Shown one piece after another: positions 58,352 to 64,000 of a DNA stretch of 64,000 bases. Below the pieces are notes generated by a model. That model saw only the letters and a list, made by a program, of their open reading frames with translations. It made no database searches and was not told where the DNA came from. Source of the stretch: Diadema setosum (taxonomy: Eukaryota; Echinodermata; Echinoidea; Diadematoida; Diadematidae); NCBI GenBank assembly GCA_033980235.1, contig CM067069.1, positions 18,534,650-18,598,649 of the forward strand. The letters run 5' to 3'. The position numbers were made by a program, and so were the translations under genes. Numbering within the stretch: position 1 is the first letter of the stretch; each line of letters starts with the position of its first letter.

Positions 58352-59956
58352 TCAGATGTACGTCCCTTCTCCAGTGTGGTCTGCTAGGGCAATCCTCAGA
58401 TTGTTCACTTGACTGGGGTGACACCGCGCCATGAGGTCGTGTCCATTCATTTGCGGGAGGCCCCCCGGGGCTTGGGTAGGGGCCGGAGCAGGCGGGCTGC
58501 AGATGCCCTCTGACCCCGACCAGTCCGACTGGGCAGAGATCGGCGACGAGCTCGACCACTTGCCCGGCGACTCCGGCGACGGCGTCAGGTACGAGTGCTC
58601 GGGCAAGAGCGTTGTCATGGCGTACGACGCGGGGTCCATGGAGCCCCCATTCTGGCTGTGCTGGGAGGGCGGAGTTGGGTATTTGTCCATGATTCCCGCT
58701 GCTTGGAGCTGGCTGCTCGTCATGTCATTAGGCATGAGGTGCACGTTTTGCTTCACATGCCCTATCAGTCCATTGTCTCTATGGCTGTGCTCTTGCATAC
58801 AATTTTCAGGCGAGTTGGGATAGCCATTGGGCAGTTCACTGATGGCTGGTGTGCTGGGGTACATGCCGTTTTGGCTGTGGTGATTCGAGAGCATGAGGTG
58901 CATCTCCATCTGCTGAGGTACGTTGCCACGGTGCGGGCTGGCATGCATGGACTGCATCTTAGCCATGGCGTACTGAGTTGGATGCTGGCTGGTGGTGGCG
59001 GCTGGCTGGTTGGGGCTGGAAGCATAGACACACTGGCTGGCCACGGCGGGGCTGGTGGCCATGGGGCAGGACTGGGGGCTGGCCTCGGGCGCCTCTGGGC
59101 TGTGCAGCAGGGACTGTGTGCTGGGCGCCTGCCGCATGATGGCCGGGATGTTGGGCTGGGAGTTGTTCCCTTGGACGAGGACCTGCGGGTCCTGTCTGTG
59201 CACAGCCATGCAGTTGTGCTGTGTGTTTGACCCTGGCCAGCCACTGGTCGAGGTGATGGGGGCCATGGCTGCAGCCCCTACAATGTCCATACTCATTTCT
59301 CCCCCCAGTGAGCCCTTATCAGGGCTTAACCCATTCATCTGGCTATAATGTCTGCCATTAACGAGTCCATTTCTGGTGTGCATCTCCACCACCCTCGGTC
59401 CCTGTGTGTGCACGCCCACCACTGTTGTCTGAAAATGGTCCCCGTGCCCTTGTCCCATCATATTTTGCGTTGTCACTGGCAACGAGTACATGTTGCCCGG
59501 CGGCGGCGTCCGCGTGTAGCCGTGGGGCGAATCCACTGACTCTGGCGGTGACAGCACCGGTGGTGGCAGCTCGTCCGAGCTGGGCCTCTTTTTACTCTTC
59601 CGCTTCTTCTCCTTAGCGGAATCCTTCGCTCCAAGCTCACCATTTGCCTGGTGGTGGTTCTTGTGGGCGCGCCCCTTCTTCTTGGGCTTGGACCCGCCCG
59701 AGATGTAACCGTTGGGCACCAGGTCCCGATGGAGGTCCAGCTGCCCGTTGACGTGGTTACCGGCACCCATTTCGGGGCTCATCACACTGTACGTCTTGAG
59801 GAGATGCACAACTTTCACATAGCACATCCGCTGGGCAATGTCTCGGGGCGACATATCGAGGTGGTCGGTGATTTCGCGATTGGCTCCATGCTCCAGCAAT
59901 ATCTGCACCATCTCTTCCAGCCCTTCCTTCGCTGCCAAGAAGAGGGGGGTTTGCTC
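58352..59956 (-). CDS. Notch: Notch terminal coding exon: ankyrin 6-7, basic region, TAD/PEST tail
   Basis: The exon has 534 codons plus TGA, after acceptor TATCACTCTGTAG. It opens with [16 protein letters not shown] (ankyrin 6), then [13 protein letters not shown] (ankyrin 7). Two Lys/Arg clusters follow ([21 protein letters not shown]), then a long Gln/Pro/Met/His-rich region typical of a transactivation tail. Near the end, LTPSPESPG and [14 protein letters not shown] match the conserved Notch degron and PEST signatures (Fbw7/CDK8-dependent turnover in vertebrates). About 45 residues follow the WSSSS motif, ending in GEGTYI. The exon is clearly GC-richer than its surroundings. Confidence 0.96.
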   Translation of the reverse strand, partial: EQTPLFLAAKEGLEEMVQILLEHGANREITDHLDMSPRDIAQRMCYVKVVHLLKTYSVMSPEMGAGNHVNGQLDLHRDLVPNGYISGGSKPKKKGRAHKNHHQANGELGAKDSAKEKKRKSKKRPSSDELPPPVLSPPESVDSPHGYTRTPPPGNMYSLPVTTQNMMGQGHGDHFQTTVVGVHTQGPRVVEMHTRNGLVNGRHYSQMNGLSPDKGSLGGEMSMDIVGAAAMAPITSTSGWPGSNTQHNCMAVHRQDPQVLVQGNNSQPNIPAIMRQAPSTQSLLHSPEAPEASPQSCPMATSPAVASQCVYASSPNQPAATTSQHPTQYAMAKMQSMHASPHRGNVPQQMEMHLMLSNHHSQNGMYPSTPAISELPNGYPNSPENCMQEHSHRDNGLIGHVKQNVHLMPNDMTSSQLQAAGIMDKYPTPPSQHSQNGGSMDPASYAMTTLLPEHSYLTPSPESPGKWSSSSPISAQSDWSGSEGICSPPAPAPTQAPGGLPQMNGHDLMARCHPSQVNNLRIALADHTGEGTYI

Positions 59957-62900
59957 CTACAGAGTGATAGGGAAGAAATAAGAGAGAAGTTGAGGCATTG
60001 AGACACGAGATACAGTTACGAAAACATCACTATCAATACTTTTCATCTGAGGGAAGCTGTCGTTATTGGTGTTTCAAGCAATCATGGGAGTGAGAGGTGA
60101 ATTTATATGATTACTTTCATTTCTCACATCTCTGAACAATTTTTTCAGTTTTAGCTGAAACTTTGCGCACATCACCCTGGATAACAAACATCATCTTTGA
60201 CGTACCTCGATAGATACTGCACTGATTACATTACATTTACAGCCACTGGCGACACAAGATATTCACATCAAAGCCAAGGTATACACACCTGATTGTCTTG
60301 CAAATCTTTGTCTGCTCCTTTGCTCAGCAGAAACTCCACCACAGGTATGTTATTTGAGGCTGTAGCCCAGTGAAGAGCAGACTTCCCTGTGGAGTTAAGA
60401 TAGGACAGAGACAGAGAGGATGACTTATTATGACGACATTGGAATAGCAGCGAGTGTTTAAGTTTGAGTTTTTTATTTACTCCTCCCTTCTTTTGTAATA
60501 CTTGCAGTTTTCATTACTTTCCACACGCTTACTCATCTTCTGTGAATAATATTTATTAAACAACTTGAAAAAAAAAACACAGATCCACTAAGTTCACAGA
60601 AGTAATATCAGACTTTTACAAAGAGCAACAACCAATATGACCTCGGAACCTCTTGTTGTCACAACACCCTCACTAAAATACCTCAATTTAAGTAACATAT
60701 AATAAGCACACATCAATCATCGGGTCACAGGAATCTAGTAAACACGCAGCATACACAAGCTAAGGTCTGAATTCTTTTTGAAAGTTATGACATTATGGTA
60801 TAAAGAAAAAAAAAAATCCAAGGATGCCAAACAGATCAGCGATTAAGAAATCTGCATTTGATATGGCAGATAACTCACCATCGTTATCGACGAGCGATAT
60901 GTCCGCATTAGCTTGCTCCAGTTCTTCCACCATGTTTTTCCGCGGAAGATTGGCTGCGAGGATCATGGGTGTGGAGCCGGCATGGGTCTTGGCATCAATC
61001 TTGGTCGATCTGTTCTGGATGAGGAGCTGTGGAAAGAGGAGGGACAGAGAGGCAGAAATGAGCAAAGGAGGTTAGCAATAAGACAGACAGTGCTACCGGC
61101 AATGTTGGCTTGTGGCTATATCCCCCAATCCTCCCCCCCCCCAAAAAAAAAACACAAACAAACAACAACAACAAACAAAAACGGCATGTCAATATCAGGT
61201 GTTGATCAGAAAAACCAAACCATAAAAGTCAGATTTGACAGGAAAAGCGAAGGCTGGCTGCCATGGTTCTTTGAAATGTTTTGGTCTTCACTGTAAAACA
61301 GATGGAAGGATGGTCTATGACTTAAAACAGACCATTCACCATTCCCTGAGCAGCTATACTGTGTGGTAAAATGTCCACAGTGACCTATCAGATTACCAAC
61401 TAAATGTAACTCATATAAATGGACCCATGGCTTTCAGAATTAGTGCCCTCACAGATGCCAGAACTGAAGCACGCAGGGCCCTTCAGCAGGCTTTTTGAAA
61501 GTAATCTCTCAGTCATGACATCAAATCACACCAGCATGTACCACTTAATCGTTTAACAACATTCACACCAGACTACGAAGGAAGGAAAACAATCCCTACC
61601 CTGAAGACCTCGATGGCGTCAGCTCTGACGGCAGTGTGGAGGGGCGTCTCGCCTGAGTTGTTCTCCATGTTGGTCACGCTCTGGTGCTCCAGCAGCTTGC
61701 GGGCCGCCACGGGCAGGCAGTAGCGGGCGGCGAGGTGTAGCGCCGTCTCGCCACGAGTCAGGGTGCGCTCGGTGACGTCCGCCCCGTTGCTGATGAGGCT
61801 CTCGATCAGGTGGGCGTTGGCCTCCTCCTCCTGGTCCGTGCGCAGTGTCTTGGAGTGCATCACGGCCAGCATGAGAGGGGTCATACCCTCGGGACCCGAC
61901 GTCGTGACGTGCGAGGATTCGGAGTCTCGCGGCGGCGTCAGCGCCATGCCGGAATGCCGCCAGTTCAGCTCTTCCTCCAAGTAGTACGCCGTGTGCTGCT
62001 GATCGAGCATGGTACATGGTGGGCTGATCTGTAAGTGGATGCAGTGTAGTGGAGAGAAACGTGTCTTAACATAATCTGAGTCATCACAATGAATCAAAAA
62101 TCAACTTCTGATAATAAGAATCCTAGTTCCACCTACGACAGAAAATACACATCTCATACAACGAAATGCCAGTGCAAGTGCCCATTTACAAATGGCGTGA
62201 AAAGTTCCAAAACACACTTTGCAACTTCAACCAGAACCCCTTACTGATAAACAGTAATTACCACCCCTTAACGATGCACAGTAATCATCACTCTTTATTG
62301 TATTCACACAAGATGCAACCACAGCTGCATTTAGACATAGAAAGTCACTGATGATATATTACTTGAATATTTGTGGCGATGAAACTGTGGCATTTGCAGC
62401 GAGACAAATTCAACTTCTTTGGCTGACATCCTTGGCAAAAAGGTCAGTAATCAGGTCCGAGACCAGCAATCACAGTAAATCTTAAAGAAATGATATCCGG
62501 TGATCAGGAGGTCGTAGGTTCGAATCCTGCTCGAGTATATACGCCCATGATTTTTTATCATGGCTACTACTAAAACACTGATCAATTCAGTGCTTATTCA
62601 TGTCGATGTAGGGCAATTTGTCAATCAGTTGCAATGAAATGATATTTGTTAGTTATATAAGTGGATGTATAGTTGAGCAGTACTGGAGTCGGACAGTCAA
62701 CTGCATGCAATGATAAGTGCCTTTTATTTCTTGATCAAAATCTTACTCTTTGTCTTTTTGGCATCGGTCTGCCGAAGTCTAAAGCATCCTCAGCAGTCTG
62801 GTCGATGCTTGGATCGGGGCCGATGTTTGAGCAGATAGTCGACGGGGGAGACTCGTTTCCAAGTCGGCATTCCCTGCAGAAAAAATACAGAGCATGAGTA

Positions 62901-63592
62901 TGTTGACATGATATAAATAATGCTCCAGTTAGGTCCAGCACATACCCTGTCTTAACATGTGTATAGCTGTTTGCAACTAGCGAGTAGGATATGAAATCAT
63001 CAATGATGAAATTCTTGGTGTGGGATATGATAACTCTACCTATCACATTAAATACATGGGAAAGGGAGCATAATTACAATTTACCAGACATAAGCCTTAA
63101 TATTCATTCTTTTCATGAACAGGTCAATTCTTTTATCTCAAGTCCATGAGGTAAACTTGCAGTGATATCTTTTTTTGTTGCAATGTGGTTGAGAAGGTGC
63201 ATCTTCCTGCATATACAAATTTGTTAAGTAATACATTCTTACCATAACAAATTCTCACACATTCGGGATATTTGTTAACAACACAGCCAAATGATGATGA
63301 TGGAATGGACATAATTGACCAAAACACATCACTGATAATTGCTCTAGAACTTGCAGTGAGAATCAGACTGCCAAACCAGACTGAATTTCTGTTTACCACA
63401 ACTCGTACCTTGGCTTGGGGTTCTCGCTCATCGACGGCTTTCGGAGTTTGTCGGGTAACCACGTGCCGGTAACGCGGATTCGCTTTCGCTTGATCACACA
63501 GACGGCTATAACCAAAACTCCGATGATGATGGCAATCGCAATGATCAGCTGGAGCGAAGTTTGTGGCGCGTGCTCCTTGGGCAGATCTCCCG
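58352..63592 (-). CDS. Notch: Notch receptor, 3' part: transmembrane segment and whole intracellular domain (6 exons)
   Basis: Six minus-strand exons (63592-63409, 62873-62747, 62028-61600, 61026-60879, 60386-60289, 59956-58352) join in phase through GT-AG sites to a TGA stop at 58354-58352. In order they encode a short juxtamembrane stretch, a hydrophobic membrane segment, a basic stop-transfer (KRKRIR), a RAM-like motif (GTWLPDKL), about seven ankyrin repeats, Lys-rich basic segments and a Ser/Pro-rich tail with LTPSPESPG and KWSSSSP. Notch is a cell-surface receptor: ligand binding leads to gamma-secretase cleavage in the membrane, and the released domain acts with CSL/RBPJ and Mastermind in the nucleus. 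The EGF repeats, LNR modules and most of the ectodomain are right of the window. Family identity is very secure; the exact paralogue and species are not determined. Confidence 0.97.
60289..60386 (-). CDS. Notch: Notch exon: ankyrin repeat 5
   Basis: This short 98-nt exon lies between CTCCACAG and CAG|GTGTGTAT. It completes the split Gly codon and encodes [13 protein letters not shown], then [18 protein letters not shown], ending in phase 0. GKSALHWA is a hallmark of the fifth Notch ankyrin repeat. The exon was found by translating the gap between the two flanking exons. Confidence 0.94.
60879..61026 (-). CDS. Notch: Notch exon: ankyrin repeat 4 region
   Basis: The exon is 148 nt, acceptor TTTCCACAG, donor GATG|GTGAGT. 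It starts in phase 0 with [13 protein letters not shown] and continues through [15 protein letters not shown] to ADISLVDND, ending one base into a Gly codon. It follows the 62028-61600 exon without loss of frame and carries the loop and helix pattern of an ankyrin repeat. Confidence 0.94.
61600..62028 (-). CDS. Notch: Notch exon: start of the ankyrin domain (repeats 1-3)
   Basis: The exon has 143 codons in phase 0/0, with acceptor CACTTACAG and donor TTCAGG|GTAGGG. It contains [18 protein letters not shown], then ankyrin signatures such as [26 protein letters not shown] and [14 protein letters not shown]. It is noticeably more GC-rich than its introns. The boundary after VFR is at the same place as in vertebrate Notch as I recall it (established knowledge, not checked by alignment). 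Confidence 0.95.
62480..62640 (+). repeat. tRNA-derived SINE, copy 1 (Notch intron)
   Basis: The Pol III B-box-like GGTTCGAATCC is at 62518-62528, following GGTGATCAGGAGGTCGTA, with a tail ending GGGCAATTTGTCAATCAG. The tail and head are shared with 10120-10310. The tRNA-like head is too degenerate for a functional tRNA. Confidence 0.6.
62747..62873 (-). CDS. Notch: Notch exon: RAM to ankyrin linker
   Basis: The exon is 127 nt, with acceptor TTTTTTCTGCAG before 62873 and donor AAAGA|GTAAGA after 62747. One base completes the split Arg codon and 42 codons follow, ending in phase 0. The product is acidic and Ser/Pro-rich ([16 protein letters not shown]) and ends with the basic run RPMPKRQR, which may be a nuclear localisation signal. 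Confidence 0.92.
63409..63592 (-). CDS. Notch: Notch exon: transmembrane segment, S3 region and start of RAM
   Basis: The acceptor is a T-rich tract ending TTTTAG just before 63592, and the donor is AAG|GTACGAG after 63409. The 184-nt exon enters in phase 1 and leaves in phase 2. It encodes [13 protein letters not shown], a hydrophobic stretch ([19 protein letters not shown]) and [16 protein letters not shown]. The Gly-Val pair within the membrane segment is the likely counterpart of the gamma-secretase S3 site. Trp-Leu-Pro fits the hydrophobic-W-x-P motif with which RAM binds CSL. Confidence 0.95.
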
Positions 63593-63775
63593 CTAAAATC
63601 AAAAAGAGAGCAAAGTTCGTAAACTTGAGATCTTTTTTTTTTCTGTTGTCTAGGTAACATACAATGCCAACAAAACATAACACAAAAGCATGGGAGGAAA
63701 GGAAATTGGACTCTGCCTAAAGTCTGCCACAGACATGAAGATGAGAAATCAGTACATACAGCTGTATATATGCAA

Positions 63776-63779
<4 letters not shown>

Positions 63780-63843
<64 letters not shown>

Positions 63844-63950
63844 CTTTCTATGTATCTGTATCTTTAGATATAAAATGTATATATACATATACGTATACAT
63901 ATACATATACATAGATACATGGTGAGACAGAGAGAGAGAGAGAGAGAGAG
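63780..63950. repeat. (TA)n, (ACATAT)n and (GA)n in Notch intron
   Basis: TA repeats at 63781-63836, imperfect ATACAT repeats to about 63918 and (GA)n at 63930-63949. The last bases of the window (minus strand T|GTGAGTG at 63999) look like a splice donor of the next Notch exon upstream. Confidence 0.7.
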
Positions 63951-64000
63951 GTGAAAATACAAATTATACTTAGATCCATTTATTCCTTTGTTCACTCACA

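Noticed and set aside
58431..59616. Plus-strand and alternative-frame ORFs opposite the last Notch exon
   Set aside because: Shadows of a long GC-rich coding exon whose sense frame is clearly Notch.
62480..62560. Functional tRNA gene at the GGTTCGAATCC motif
   Set aside because: No complete cloverleaf; it shares a long tail with another copy, so it is a SINE.

Overview
This is animal genomic DNA: introns, GT-AG splice sites, abundant microsatellites and many short inverted-repeat elements. Gene content and repeat style suggest an invertebrate deuterostome, most likely an echinoderm such as a sea urchin. The species is an inference from sequence character; no database was searched. All three host genes are on the minus strand, so transcription runs right to left. 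The one large autonomous mobile element is on the plus strand.

Right end (58352-63592, possibly to the edge): the 3' part of a Notch receptor gene. Six exons in consistent phase encode the transmembrane segment, a RAM-like Trp-Leu-Pro motif, the ankyrin repeats, basic segments, a TPSPES-type degron and the WSSSS/PEST tail. A long, mostly repeat-poor stretch to about 54.25 kb is probably the 3' UTR.

Middle right (36842-50189): a complete 11-exon dipeptidyl peptidase 7 gene (DPP7, peptidase family S28). Every exon phase joins and the reconstructed length is 506 codons, with a split catalytic Ser codon and the Asp and His in exon 10. Its introns are full of small inverted-repeat elements.

Middle (22144-35497): a full-length, apparently intact Ty3/gypsy-type LTR retrotransposon (22250-34150) inserted in an older TIR element that carries a 152-bp tandem repeat of nuclear-receptor DR1-like motifs. 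The LTRs are 2.6 kb and nearly identical. Gag overlaps pol with a well-placed GGGAAAC -1 frameshift heptamer. Each LTR holds a 60-bp direct repeat that is itself a complete 3' splice site; its first copy abuts a strong 5' splice site, so a 2.3-kb intron appears to lie inside the LTR. This is the most unusual structure in the window.

Left (8523-16043): the 5' part of a gene for a disordered, basic, Ser/Pro-rich protein I do not recognise. It has two candidate alternative first exons (15555-16043 and 13286-13351), both phase 0, joining a large shared exon at 8523-9417. Later exons are probably left of the window. The rest of the left side is intron or intergenic DNA with several MITE families, tRNA-derived SINEs, pogo-like elements and a few weak plus-strand exon-like segments.
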